A program made the translations under genes and the position numbers. A stretch of 64,000 nt of DNA from ZC4RG30 sp963812195 (GTDB lineage Bacteria > Pseudomonadota > Gammaproteobacteria > Steroidobacterales > Steroidobacteraceae), in contig CAWEUI010000007.1 of assembly GCA_963812195.1 (NCBI GenBank), forward strand, positions 62,001 through 126,000, read 5' to 3'. Of the stretch, positions 1 through 9,031 are shown in pieces. Each line of letters opens with the position of its first letter. The first letter of the stretch is position 1. Under the pieces are notes generated by a model. It saw nothing but the letters and a program-made list of their open reading frames with translations. It had not been told where the DNA came from and did no database searches.

Positions 1-1
1 G

Positions 2-1111
2 CACTACGCGCTGACGAGTCTGCTCGCCGAACTGCCCTACCCCACGGTGAAGCACTACAGCCTCGCGATCCTCGACGGCCTGCGCGGCATCGGTGCATTG
101 CTGGCATTGATGTGGCTGCTCTCACGCATCGGCCGCGGCATCGAGGATGCGCTGAAGAACCTGACCGGGCGCATCGAAGGGCACGTGGACGACCTGCTGC
201 TGCCCATCGTCGGCACCGGCATCCGCCTGATCCTGCCGCTGCTGGCGATCATTCTTGGCGCACCGATGCTGGATGTGCCGCAACGCATGCAGGCGCTGTT
301 CAGCAACGTGGTCAGCATGGTGCTGATCGGCGCCTTCTCGTACATCCTGTATCGTCTGGTGGACGCGGCCTGTGAGCTGATCCTGTCCAGATACCGCCTG
401 GACGTGGCCGACAACCGCGAAGCGCGCGGTATCTACACGCAGGTCACCGTACTGCGCAAGGCCGCGCTGGCAGTCATCGGCCTGATCGCATTCGCCTCGA
501 TGCTGATGGTGTTCGACTCCGTGCGGCAGGTCGGCACCACCATTCTGGCTTCGGCCGGCGTGGCCGGCATCGTGGTGGGCTTCGCCGCACAGCGCAGCCT
601 CGCCACATTGCTGGCCGGCTTTCAGATCGCACTGACCCAGCCCATCCGGCTGGACGACGTGGTGATCGTCGAGGGTGAATGGGGGCGCATCGAGGAGATC
701 ACGCTTACCTATGTGGTCATCAACATCTGGGACCTGCGCCGTTTGATCGTGCCGATCACCTACTTTCTGGACAAACCCTTCCAGAACTGGACGCGCAGCT
801 CGGCCGACCTGCTGGCCTACGTGTATCTGTACGTCGACTATCGCGTGCCTCTCGAGCGGGTCCGCGAGAAATTCACCCGGCTTCTGGAAGGCTCGCCGCA
901 GTGGGACCACAAGGTCAACAGCGTGCAGGTCACCGACATCACCGAGCATTCGGTGCAGATCCGCCTGCTTGCCAGTGCGTCCGATGCCTCCAGGGCCTGG
1001 GATCTGCGCTGTAATGTGCGCGAGAAGATGCTGGCATTCCTGCAGCAGGAATACCCGCAGAGCCTGCCCCAGGTGCGGCTGCTGCAGCAGATGGATACCG
1101 CGGCGGGCTGA
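2..1111 (+). CDS. MscS-family mechanosensitive ion channel, 5' end missing
   Basis: A small-conductance mechanosensitive channel of the inner membrane, which opens under membrane tension to release solutes. The reading frame is open from the first bases of the window, so the true start lies upstream; the first in-window start codon is GTG at 47. Several hydrophobic helices precede the conserved pore and beta-domain block: VGFAAQRSLATLLAGF, then a beta-rich part with QPIRLDDVVIVEGEWG and a FQNWTR stretch. The C-terminal cytoplasmic domain is complete and ends at TGA 1109-1111, one base from the convergent nhaA stop. The family is clear; the subfamily and its gating properties are not. Confidence 0.9.
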   Translation, partial: HYALTSLLAELPYPTVKHYSLAILDGLRGIGALLALMWLLSRIGRGIEDALKNLTGRIEGHVDDLLLPIVGTGIRLILPLLAIILGAPMLDVPQRMQALFSNVVSMVLIGAFSYILYRLVDAACELILSRYRLDVADNREARGIYTQVTVLRKAALAVIGLIAFASMLMVFDSVRQVGTTILASAGVAGIVVGFAAQRSLATLLAGFQIALTQPIRLDDVVIVEGEWGRIEEITLTYVVINIWDLRRLIVPITYFLDKPFQNWTRSSADLLAYVYLYVDYRVPLERVREKFTRLLEGSPQWDHKVNSVQVTDITEHSVQIRLLASASDASRAWDLRCNVREKMLAFLQQEYPQSLPQVRLLQQMDTAAG

Positions 1112-1112
1112 T

Positions 1113-2453
1113 TCAACGCCGCAGGAACAGGTATCCCCAGGCAAGCCCCAGCACCGCGGCCACGGCGGAGCCGAGCAATACGCCGAGCTTCGCGGCACTC
1201 AGCAGGTTCTCGTCCGCAAAGGCAAGCGTGGCGATGAAGATGGACATGGTAAAGCCCACTCCGGTGAGCAGGCCGATCAGCCCGACTCCACGCCAGCTCA
1301 CGCCGGCGGGCAGCTGACACCAGCCCAGTCGCACCACCAGCCAGCTCATCGCCACCACACCCAGCGGCTTGCCGACCACCAGCGCCAGCGCCACACCCAG
1401 CATCAGCCAGACAGATCCGCCGACGGACAAGTCCACGCCATGCAGATCGACGCCGGCGTTGGCCAGCGCAAACAGCGGCATCACCCCGTAGGCCACCCAC
1501 GGGTGCAGCGCCATCTGTACGCGAATCGCCGGCGGCAGCAGCTCGCGCTCGGCGTGACGCAACTGTCGCAACGGCCCGGCCAGCTGCCTGGCGTCGCGCA
1601 CCGGATCGATCTCGCGCTGCTGCAGATCGCCGGCCACTCGCGAAATCACGTGTTTGGGCCGTTCGCGCATCGGCTTCAGCGTCATCGGCGTCAGCAGCCC
1701 CAATGCCACGCCGGACAGCGTCGGATGCATGCCCGTCTGCACCATGCCCACCCAGGTGATCGCGCCGGGCAGCACGTACAGCCAGGCGCTGCCCACGCCG
1801 ATCCGCTGCATCGCCAGCGCCAGCACGATTCCGGCGCCCGCGACCACGAACCCGATGGGCTGCAGCCCCCCGGAATGGAAGAACGCGATGATCAGCACGG
1901 CAATGATGTCGTCGATGATGGCCAGCGCCAGCAGGATCACCCGCACATTGGCCGGAATGGAGCGGCCCAGCAGCGCCAGCACTCCCACGGCGAAGGCGAT
2001 GTCGGTGGCCGCGCCCACTGCCCAGCCGTCGCTGCGCGGCGCCTGGCTGTTGAACGCGAAGAACACCAGTGCCGGAACGATCACGCCGGCCACGGCCGCG
2101 GCCAGTGGCAGCGCGGCCTGGCGCAAGCTGCTCAGCGCCCCTTCGCTGATCTCGCGACGAATCTCCATGCCCACGACCAGGAAGAACACGCTCATCAGCG
2201 CGTCGTTGATCCAGAAGTGCAGCGGCCGCGCGAAGACGAACTCCCCGAATCCGATCGTCAGCGGCGCATGCCACAGGTCGTGGTAGCTGTGGCCCAGCGG
2301 CGAATTGGCCCATAGCAGTGCACCCAGCGCGGCAGCCAGCAGCACGATGCCGCTGACCGCCTCGATATGCAGGAAGCTCTCCAGCGTCGCGAATGCACGC
2401 TCGGCCAGGTGCTGGGCACGCGGCACTTCGTTCGGCGGCGGCGTTGAATTCAT
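1113..2453 (-). CDS. nhaA: Na+/H+ antiporter NhaA
   Basis: An inner-membrane sodium/proton antiporter that exports Na+ in exchange for H+, supporting pH and salt tolerance. The 446-residue protein has about 11-12 hydrophobic segments and the NhaA hallmarks: ATDIAFAVG near residue 150, the ion-binding double aspartate in IIDDIIAV near residue 180, and a late conserved Lys in VVGKPLG. I chose ATG at 2453 because GGAGCG lies just before it and the N-terminus (helix before SGIVLLAAA) then has the family's usual length; the frame extends upstream but without NhaA similarity. The gene is convergent with the MscS gene and divergent from the octaheme cytochrome gene. Confidence 0.95.
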   Translation of the reverse strand: MNSTPPPNEVPRAQHLAERAFATLESFLHIEAVSGIVLLAAALGALLWANSPLGHSYHDLWHAPLTIGFGEFVFARPLHFWINDALMSVFFLVVGMEIRREISEGALSSLRQAALPLAAAVAGVIVPALVFFAFNSQAPRSDGWAVGAATDIAFAVGVLALLGRSIPANVRVILLALAIIDDIIAVLIIAFFHSGGLQPIGFVVAGAGIVLALAMQRIGVGSAWLYVLPGAITWVGMVQTGMHPTLSGVALGLLTPMTLKPMRERPKHVISRVAGDLQQREIDPVRDARQLAGPLRQLRHAERELLPPAIRVQMALHPWVAYGVMPLFALANAGVDLHGVDLSVGGSVWLMLGVALALVVGKPLGVVAMSWLVVRLGWCQLPAGVSWRGVGLIGLLTGVGFTMSIFIATLAFADENLLSAAKLGVLLGSAVAAVLGLAWGYLFLRR

Positions 2454-2648
2454 CTTCCGCGCTCCAGTGAGATCACAGCGAAACCAGACGTCGACCAGAC
2501 GGCGAATCGTCCCATACCCGTCTCGCCCCGCCGTGCCGGGCCCGACGATACGCGAGACCCGGCCTGTTGTGAACGCGGCCGGACCGGGTGCAGTATCATG
2601 CGCACCGGTCCGCCGGCCGCTGCAATTCGGCGCCGATTGATCACGACC

Positions 2649-4811
2649 ATGCCGAAGCGCCGCCTGCTCACCATTGCCGCCGTCTGCCTGGTGCTCGCCG
2701 CCGCCGCACTGTATGTGCTGTGGCAGGCGCTGCGACCGCTGCCCCCGCCTGCATATGTGGGCACCAACCAGTGTGCGGTCTGCCACCAGAGCGAATTTCA
2801 CAACTGGGAGCGCAGCGACCATCGCCACGCGATGGAGCATGCCTCCGGTGAAACCGTGCTGGGTGATTTCAGCGACGTCACGTTCAACTACTTCGGCACC
2901 AGCTCGCGTTTCTTCAAGCGCGACGGCAAGTTCTTCGTGGAGACCGACAACGCGAAAGGCCAACTGCAGACTTTCCAGGTCTCCTACACCTTCGGCCATT
3001 ACCCGCTGCAGCAGTATCTGATCGCATTTGCCGACGGGCGGCTGCAGGCGCTGTCCATCGCCTGGGACAGTCGGCCGGTTGCCCTGGGCGGCCAGCGCTG
3101 GTTCGACCTGTATCCGGATCAACCCGTCACGCACGACGATCCGCTGCACTGGACCGGCGCCTTCCAGAACTGGAACTCACGCTGTGCGAGCTGCCACTCC
3201 ACCAACCTGGTGAAGAATTACTCGCCGCAGACCAATACCTACGACACGCACTGGCAGGAGATCAACGTGGGCTGCGAGGCCTGCCATGGACCGGGGTCGC
3301 ACCACGTAGCCTGGGCACATGGCAAGCACTCGTTGCCGAACAAGGGGCTGGTCACCGATGTGCGCAAGGTGTGGGAACCGCACGACGGCACCCTGCCCAT
3401 CCCGAGGCGCAGCGACACGCCGCTGCCCGGCCAGCTGCAGGTCTGCGCGGACTGCCACTCACGGCGCTCGGAGCTGCAGCAGCCCGACCCGTCACACGGC
3501 TTCTTCGATGATTTCTCGCTCAGCCCGCTGCTGGAAGGCCGCTACTTCGATGATGGGCAGATGCGCGAGGAGGTCTACGTTGCCGGCTCCTTCCTGCAAA
3601 GCCGCATGCATGCCAACCACGTCACCTGCACGAACTGCCATGAACCGCACAGCGGCAAGCTGCGCGCCACCGGCAACAGGCTGTGCCTGCAGTGCCACCA
3701 GGCGGCGAAGTATCAGACCGAACAGCACATGTTCCACAAGCTGGACTCAGCGGGCGCGCAATGCGTGAACTGCCACATGCCGCAGCGAACCTACATGGGC
3801 GTGGACATCCGGCGCGATCATTCCTTCCGCGTGCCGGATCCGGTGGCCAGCGTGAAGTACGGCGTGCCGAACACCTGCACGCAGTGCCACCGGGACAAGA
3901 GCGACCAGTGGGCGGCGGACTTCATCGTCAGGCGCACCGGCCGCAAGCAGCCTTACTATCCGCAAACGGCATTGCTCAGCGCGGCGCGCCGCAACGATGC
4001 CGCGGTGGCACCGGAGTTGCTCGCCTACGCCGGCAACCCGGACCGGCCGGCGATCCTGCGCGCCACTGCCCTGCTGGAGAGCGGCCGTTTCCCGTCCACG
4101 GCACAGCTGTCCGCCCTGGACAGCGCCATGCGCTCGCCCGATCCGCTGATTCGTGCCGGTGCGGTCGCCGCGCTGGGCAATGTGGACATCCGGCTACGCC
4201 TGCAACACCTGCAGCCGCTGCTCGCGGATCCGGTCAAATCGGTGCGCATGGCGGTTGCGCAGCAGTTGGCCACCTTGCCACTGGCTTCGGCACCGGCCGC
4301 GCAACGCGATGCGCTCGGCAAGCTTTTCGATGAATACCGGCAGAGCCTCATGTACAACGCGGACATGCCCGAGTCCCTGAGCAACCTGGCGCTGTTCCAG
4401 GCAGCCCAGAGTGGTCCGGCCGTCGCCGAGCAGACCCTGCGCAAGGCGCTGCTGCTGGCACCGCGCTACCTGCCGGCCATGCTCAATCTGGCCGATGTCT
4501 ACCGCGCGGAGAATCGCGACGACCTGGGCGAGACGTTGCTGCGCGACGCCGTGGCCGACTACCCCGAATCGGCCGACGCGCACCACATGCTGGGTCTGCT
4601 CTATGTGCGCACCGGGCGCAAGGCACAGTCGGTGACGCTGCTCGCGCAGGCCAGCCAGCTCGCACCAGACAATGCCCGGTACATGCTGGTGTATGCGCTT
4701 TCGCTGATCGACACCGGACAGCGAACCCGTGGAATACAGGAGTTGCGAGCCGCGGCGCGCCGCTTTCCGAACAACGCGCAGATACGCCAGGCCGTTGCCA
4801 GCTATCGCTGA
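2649..4811 (+). CDS. Octaheme c-type cytochrome with HEAT/TPR-like repeats
   Basis: A membrane-anchored periplasmic multiheme cytochrome of 720 residues. An N-terminal hydrophobic segment (residues 6-25) acts as signal or anchor. Eight CXXCH heme motifs follow: CAVCH (about 42), CASCH, CEACH, CADCH, CTNCH, CLQCH, CVNCH and CTQCH. The C-terminal third lacks cysteine pairs and consists of alpha-helical repeats, first HEAT-like (RAGAVAALGNVDIRLR), then TPR-like (ALLLAPRYLPAMLNLADVY). Multiheme/TPR proteins of this shape occur in many environmental bacteria; electron transfer is expected, but donor, acceptor and the role of the repeats are unknown. ATG 2649 is chosen over the in-frame ATG at 2598 because it gives a normal signal sequence. 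Confidence 0.85.
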   Translation: MPKRRLLTIAAVCLVLAAAALYVLWQALRPLPPPAYVGTNQCAVCHQSEFHNWERSDHRHAMEHASGETVLGDFSDVTFNYFGTSSRFFKRDGKFFVETDNAKGQLQTFQVSYTFGHYPLQQYLIAFADGRLQALSIAWDSRPVALGGQRWFDLYPDQPVTHDDPLHWTGAFQNWNSRCASCHSTNLVKNYSPQTNTYDTHWQEINVGCEACHGPGSHHVAWAHGKHSLPNKGLVTDVRKVWEPHDGTLPIPRRSDTPLPGQLQVCADCHSRRSELQQPDPSHGFFDDFSLSPLLEGRYFDDGQMREEVYVAGSFLQSRMHANHVTCTNCHEPHSGKLRATGNRLCLQCHQAAKYQTEQHMFHKLDSAGAQCVNCHMPQRTYMGVDIRRDHSFRVPDPVASVKYGVPNTCTQCHRDKSDQWAADFIVRRTGRKQPYYPQTALLSAARRNDAAVAPELLAYAGNPDRPAILRATALLESGRFPSTAQLSALDSAMRSPDPLIRAGAVAALGNVDIRLRLQHLQPLLADPVKSVRMAVAQQLATLPLASAPAAQRDALGKLFDEYRQSLMYNADMPESLSNLALFQAAQSGPAVAEQTLRKALLLAPRYLPAMLNLADVYRAENRDDLGETLLRDAVADYPESADAHHMLGLLYVRTGRKAQSVTLLAQASQLAPDNARYMLVYALSLIDTGQRTRGIQELRAAARRFPNNAQIRQAVASYR

Positions 4812-4832
4812 CGTCTTCTTCAATTGACTGCC

Positions 4833-4861
4833 AGGTCCCTACGGGTTATCCGTAAGGACCT
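4833..4861 (+). terminator. Hairpin after the octaheme cytochrome gene, probable terminator
   Basis: A 12-bp inverted repeat with one mismatch (AGGTCCCTACGG / CCGTAAGGACCT) around a 5-base GTTAT loop, beginning 21 bp after the cytochrome stop codon and followed by TCTTTC. The stem is strong but the T tract is short. It could end the cytochrome transcript or be a leader structure of the sulfatase gene. Confidence 0.5.
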
Positions 4862-4874
4862 CTTTCAAGCAGCC

Positions 4875-4895
4875 ACCCCGGCAAATTGTCGGGGT
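4875..4895 (+). other. Second small hairpin in the sulfatase gene leader
   Basis: ACCCCG and CGGGGT pair around a 9-base loop, 20 bp upstream of the sulfatase ATG and directly after the larger hairpin. The G-rich ribosome-binding region of the sulfatase gene begins about 10 bp further on. Its function is not known. Confidence 0.3.
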
Positions 4896-4915
4896 ATCAG
4901 TACCGGGGGGATCCC

Positions 4916-6565
4916 ATGCTTCGTTCTGTCGCCTCGAAGGCCATGCTCGGCCTGTTTGCTCTCGGCTCGCTCGTGTTGGCAACCGCACCGGCAATTGCCG
5001 CCGGGGCGAGGAAGCCGAACATCCTGCTCATCATCGGCGACGACATCGGTTTCGATGTGACCACCGACATGTACCCGGGTGTCATCGACAACCTGCTCAA
5101 GCAGTACGGGCCATCCGGGCACAACCATCCGGACTACAAGCTGATCCAGGGCCACCCTGCCGACACGCCCACGCTGGATGCCTTTGCGCAGGCCGGCATG
5201 CGCTTCACGCATGCCTGGGCCCAGCCGTTCTGCGCCAACACCCGCACCTCGCTGATCACCGGCTTGTTTCCGACCAACACCGGCGTGCTGGACTACACCG
5301 GATGGCTGCCGCAGTACCACTACTCCTTCGTGAAGGACCTGCACGACAAGGCCGGCTATGCCACCGCCGTGTTCGGCAAGTGGCATATCGCGGGGCTGGC
5401 CGGCCGTCCCGCCCGGGGCGGCACCCCGTATCCGGGCATGAAGCCCAAGCAGGCCGGCTTCGACCTGTTCGAAGGCAACCTGAATGGCGGCATCCGCACC
5501 TACTGGAAGTATGACTACCAGGTGCAGGACGCCTCCACGCCGGCCGACAAGTGGCGCAACGAACCGGCCCCCACGCGCTCGTTGCCGGGTGTCGCGCCGA
5601 CCACCTACGCACCGGTGGTGAAGGTGGCCGATGCGGTCAAATGGATTACCGACCAGCACACGAAGAACCCGGACAAACCATGGTTCGTGTGGTTCGCGTT
5701 CAATCTCTCGCACATCACCGGCCAGCAGAACCCCAACCCGATGGCGGTACCGAACAAGGACACCCTGGATGCCACGGCGATCAGGGAGATGCAATCCTGC
5801 GGCGGCACCTTTGGTTCGGCCAATACCGGCGACTGCACCGACAAGCAGCTCATGCGGGCCATGACCAACGCCGCCGATACGCTCATCGGCAAGTTGCTGA
5901 AGACGGTCGACTCGCTGGACCCGAACACCTACGTGATCTACATGGGCGACAACGGCACCTGGATGTTCGGCAAGCGCCGCGAATTCATCGACAACATGTA
6001 CATCACGCGCAAGGGACGCGGCAAGGGAACTTCCACCGAGGCCGGCGCGCGCGTGGAGTTTGCCATCCGTGGACCGGGCATCAAGCCCGGCTCGGTCAGC
6101 GACACCGCGATCTCGACCACCGACCTGACACCGACCATTCTGGAAATGGCCGGACTCAAGGCCCCGAAACTGGTGCCGGGGCTGACGAAAGGCACCATGG
6201 TGCCGATGGACGGCGTGACGCTCTCTCCCATCCTGTTCCATGGCGCCACGCACATCCGCGACCCGAACACCGGCTACCTGCTCGCCGAGACCACCAATCC
6301 GATAAAGAACAACATCCGCGAGGCCGGCGCCCGCAACGACCAGTACAAGATCATCTGCGACGAGAACGCGGACACCAGCAGCTGCACCTTCTACGATCTG
6401 CTGGACGATCCGATCGAGGAGTACCCGCTGCCCAAGCCTGCAAGCTGTGCGGCCTACAAGAACGGCAAGCTCATGCCGACGGACCGCGACTGGAACTTCT
6501 GCCGCTTGCAGGAAGTGATCGCCACCAGGTCGTTCCTGGGCTGGAAGAAGCAGCCCTCCTCCTAG
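4916..6565 (+). CDS. Secreted sulfatase-family (alkaline phosphatase superfamily) hydrolase
   Basis: A 549-residue predicted periplasmic hydrolase of the sulfatase family (PF00884). A signal peptide (about residues 1-29, ending in AIAAGA) precedes the metal-binding start NILLIIGDDIGFD (the DD pair near 42-43). The catalytic region is FCANTRTSLITG with Cys106 and Arg110. Classical sulfatases carry C/S-X-P-S-R, where Cys is matured to formylglycine; here Asn and Thr replace Pro and Ser. The later MGDNGTWMFGKR supplies the second metal-binding Asp-Asn and a Lys/Arg. ATG 4916 follows a GGGGGG tract and begins the signal peptide. The substrate could be a sulfate or phosphate ester; no maturase gene is in the window. 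Confidence 0.85.
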   Translation: MLRSVASKAMLGLFALGSLVLATAPAIAAGARKPNILLIIGDDIGFDVTTDMYPGVIDNLLKQYGPSGHNHPDYKLIQGHPADTPTLDAFAQAGMRFTHAWAQPFCANTRTSLITGLFPTNTGVLDYTGWLPQYHYSFVKDLHDKAGYATAVFGKWHIAGLAGRPARGGTPYPGMKPKQAGFDLFEGNLNGGIRTYWKYDYQVQDASTPADKWRNEPAPTRSLPGVAPTTYAPVVKVADAVKWITDQHTKNPDKPWFVWFAFNLSHITGQQNPNPMAVPNKDTLDATAIREMQSCGGTFGSANTGDCTDKQLMRAMTNAADTLIGKLLKTVDSLDPNTYVIYMGDNGTWMFGKRREFIDNMYITRKGRGKGTSTEAGARVEFAIRGPGIKPGSVSDTAISTTDLTPTILEMAGLKAPKLVPGLTKGTMVPMDGVTLSPILFHGATHIRDPNTGYLLAETTNPIKNNIREAGARNDQYKIICDENADTSSCTFYDLLDDPIEEYPLPKPASCAAYKNGKLMPTDRDWNFCRLQEVIATRSFLGWKKQPSS

Positions 6566-6630
6566 ACTCGGCCAACCCCTCCGCAAGCTGGTAGTCTTTG
6601 CGGACTGAACGCCAGCCGGGAGGGGGTACC

Positions 6631-7940
6631 GTGTTCAAGAGAATAGCGATTGGATTGGTGGCCCTGGCGGGCCTGCTGCCCGCACTGGCTTGCGCGGCCG
6701 ACTGCGACCGCGCCTGCCTGACCGGCCTGGTCACGAGCTACGTCGACGCACTGCTGGCCCACAAGCCCGCGCAACTGCCGGTGACGCCGGACGTACGCTT
6801 CACCGAGAACTCCGCCGAGCTCGCCCTGGGCGATGGCCTGTGGAAGACCGTCACGGGCAACAGCGGCTTCCGACAGGACTACATCGACGTGCGCGACCAG
6901 ATCGCCGCCGCGCATCTGATGCTGCTGCAAGGCAAGCAGCCAGTGTTGTACTCGCTGGTGCTGCACGTGCGGGACCGCAGGATCGCCGGCATCGAAACGC
7001 TGGTGGAGATCGTCAAGCCGGATTCGCACTTCCAGCCGCAGGAGCTGGGCAAGCCATTGCCGCATTTCAACGACCCCGTGCCGGCGGCCCGGAAGGATTC
7101 GCGCGGCGGCCATGATCCGCACCGCGCTGGGGTACCCGGAAGGCCTGCGCATCGGCAACTTCACGGATGCGCCGACACGTTTCAGCAAGGAAGCCTACCG
7201 CATCGAGAACGGCGCATATACGGCCGGCGTGGGCTGCCCGCGCCCGAACTGCGCGGGCATGTACACGCAGAAGATCATGCTGCATCCGGACGTGCAGGCC
7301 AGCGTCGCCGCGGTGGACGAGGACAACGACACCGTACTGCTGTGGCTGAATTTCGGCGACACTGGATCATATGGACCGGGCAACGCGCTGATCGCCCTGG
7401 AAGCCTTCAAGGTGTGGGGCGGCGAGATCCATGCCGTCAATGCGTTCTTCAGCTTTCCTGCCCGCGACCACGCAGCGCGGCTGGGCATCCCTGGACGCGC
7501 GCGATGGGCCCTCGCCGGTCAGCGTGGAGATGAAGTTCCGGCGCGTCGACGACGAACAGGCCATCAAGCACCTGCTGGTCGAATACGGCCGCACGCTCGA
7601 TGCCCGCGACTTCGCGGCCTACGCGGCGCTGTTCGCCAGGGACGGCGTGTGGAAGGGCGCCCAGGGCAGCTACAAGGGCCCGAAGCAAATCCAGGCGGCC
7701 ATGGAAAAGATGTTCAACGACGCCGCCGCCGATGTCCCGAAGGGGAAGAACTTCCACGTGATGTCGAACTTCCAGATCGAGGTGCAGGGCGATCACGCCA
7801 GGGCGAGTTCACGGTTCATCTTCTACAAGATGGACGGCAACACGCCGCAGGCCGCGGTGGCCGGCCGCTACGAGGACGAACTGGTGCGCGTCGGCGGCGT
7901 GTGGAAATTCCAGCAGCGCACGGCGTTGCCGCCGGGGTAA
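6631..7940 (+). pseudogene. Secreted protein with DUF8021-like and SnoaL-like domains, two frameshifts
   Basis: The parts form one protein of about 436 residues read through three frames. The GTG at 6631 follows GGGAGGGGG and starts a signal peptide (LALAGLL-type core, ending near ALACAA). The first segment runs to about 7100. The second frame continues with IGNFTDAPTRFSKEAYRIENG to about 7455. The third continues with LPATTQRGW and then a SnoaL/NTF2-like domain (DDEQAIKHLLVEYGRTLDA) to TAA 7938-7940. The first two parts resemble the DUF8021 family; the last resembles SnoaL_4 proteins, which usually stand alone. The shifts lie at about 7095-7110 and 7450-7460. Sequencing error is the likeliest cause. 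No reaction can be assigned. Confidence 0.65.
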
Positions 7941-7941
7941 T

Positions 7942-8982
7942 TCAAGCGCCGGCGGCGCCTTCCAGGGGATAGTGCGCCTCGCGCCACGCCTTCATGCCGC
8001 CGTCCAGCGCCACGGCGCGCTGGAAACCCAGCTCGCGCAATGTGGCGGCGGCCAGCGTGGAGATACGGCCGAATTCGCACACCGCGATGATCCGCATGGT
8101 CGGGTCGGGCAGCTCCTCGTTGACGCGCAGCTCGAGCTGGCCGCGCGGCAGATGGCGTGCGCCGGGTATGTGACCGGCCTCGTACAGGTCGCGCTCGCGC
8201 ACGTCCAGCACCACCAGGCCCGGCTCGTCGCGCTCCACACGCGAGCGCAGTTCATCGAGCGCCATGAACGGCACGCTGTCAGCGGCCTCGGCCAGCAGCT
8301 GCCCGACCGTCTTGCCGCCGGACAGGTTGGTGCGCAATGACTCGGTCAGGTGCGTGGGCATGGACAGGTTCAGGTTGTTCATCAGCGCGACGAATGTGTC
8401 GCGATCTCTTGCCTGCAGGCGCGGATTGCCGGCGATTTCGGCACCAATGGTGGAATGGCTCCGGCCCTTGTAGTCGTGCGCCGGGTACACGAGCAGCGCC
8501 GGGTCGAGCTTCAGCAACTTGCCGAACAGACTGTCGTACAGCTGCTGCGGATCGCCACTGGGCAGGTCGGTCCGCCCGGTGGCGCCGATCAGCAATGTGT
8601 CGCCGGTGAACACGCGATCCTCGGTCACAATGCACATGGAATCCACCGTGTGGCCCGGCGTATACAGCACGCGCAGCCGCAACTTGCCCACCACGATCAT
8701 CTCGCCGTCATCCACCAGCATGTCCACGCCGCGCGCCGGCGTCCGGCGATGCATGACCACCGGCACACCCAGCTGCTTCGCGAGCCGGCGCGTGGCCGAG
8801 AAATGATCGGCATGCGTGTGTGTGTCGATCACGTAGTGCAAACGCAGACCGTCGCGCGACAACAGCGCCAGGTAGCGATCGATCTTCGACAGCTCCGGGT
8901 CGATCAACGCGGCGGCGCAGGTGTCACTGCAGCCGACCAGGTAGGACAGGCAGCCGCCGGATACGATTTGCTCGAAGATCAC
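7942..8982 (-). CDS. MBL-fold metallohydrolase fused to a rhodanese domain (persulfide dioxygenase-like)
   Basis: A 346-residue cytoplasmic protein with an N-terminal metallo-beta-lactamase fold and a C-terminal rhodanese domain. The MBL part has the metal-binding motif THTHADH, then TPGHTVDS, GDTLLIGATGRTDLPSGD and YPAHDYKG; GRTD is typical of the ETHE1/persulfide dioxygenase branch, whose members oxidise glutathione persulfide to sulfite. The rhodanese domain has LDVRERDLYEAGHIPGA and an active-site loop starting CEFGRIS, with the catalytic Cys present. Fusion of the two links persulfide transfer to oxidation, so sulfide detoxification is the likely role. The GTG start at 8982 is preceded by GAGGGCG. 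A general MBL hydrolase is the alternative. Confidence 0.85.
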   Translation of the reverse strand: MIFEQIVSGGCLSYLVGCSDTCAAALIDPELSKIDRYLALLSRDGLRLHYVIDTHTHADHFSATRRLAKQLGVPVVMHRRTPARGVDMLVDDGEMIVVGKLRLRVLYTPGHTVDSMCIVTEDRVFTGDTLLIGATGRTDLPSGDPQQLYDSLFGKLLKLDPALLVYPAHDYKGRSHSTIGAEIAGNPRLQARDRDTFVALMNNLNLSMPTHLTESLRTNLSGGKTVGQLLAEAADSVPFMALDELRSRVERDEPGLVVLDVRERDLYEAGHIPGARHLPRGQLELRVNEELPDPTMRIIAVCEFGRISTLAAATLRELGFQRAVALDGGMKAWREAHYPLEGAAGA

Positions 8983-9031
8983 GTGCCGCCCTCACAGTTG
9001 CGAGTGTAGGGCGCCGAGTATGACCGAAACC

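Noticed and set aside
838..2313. Long frame of 491 codons opposite or out of frame to MscS and nhaA
   Set aside because: Its translation is Arg/Ala/Gly-rich with no domain, and it shadows nhaA in a high-GC genome.
4865..6586. 573-codon frame on the minus strand across the sulfatase gene
   Set aside because: Antisense shadow of a strongly supported gene; composition is His/Gly/Arg-rich and no motif is visible.
7431..7940. Treating the SnoaL-like part as an independent gene starting at 7431
   Set aside because: No ribosome-binding site or signal peptide is found, and the preceding frame joins it smoothly after one base shift.
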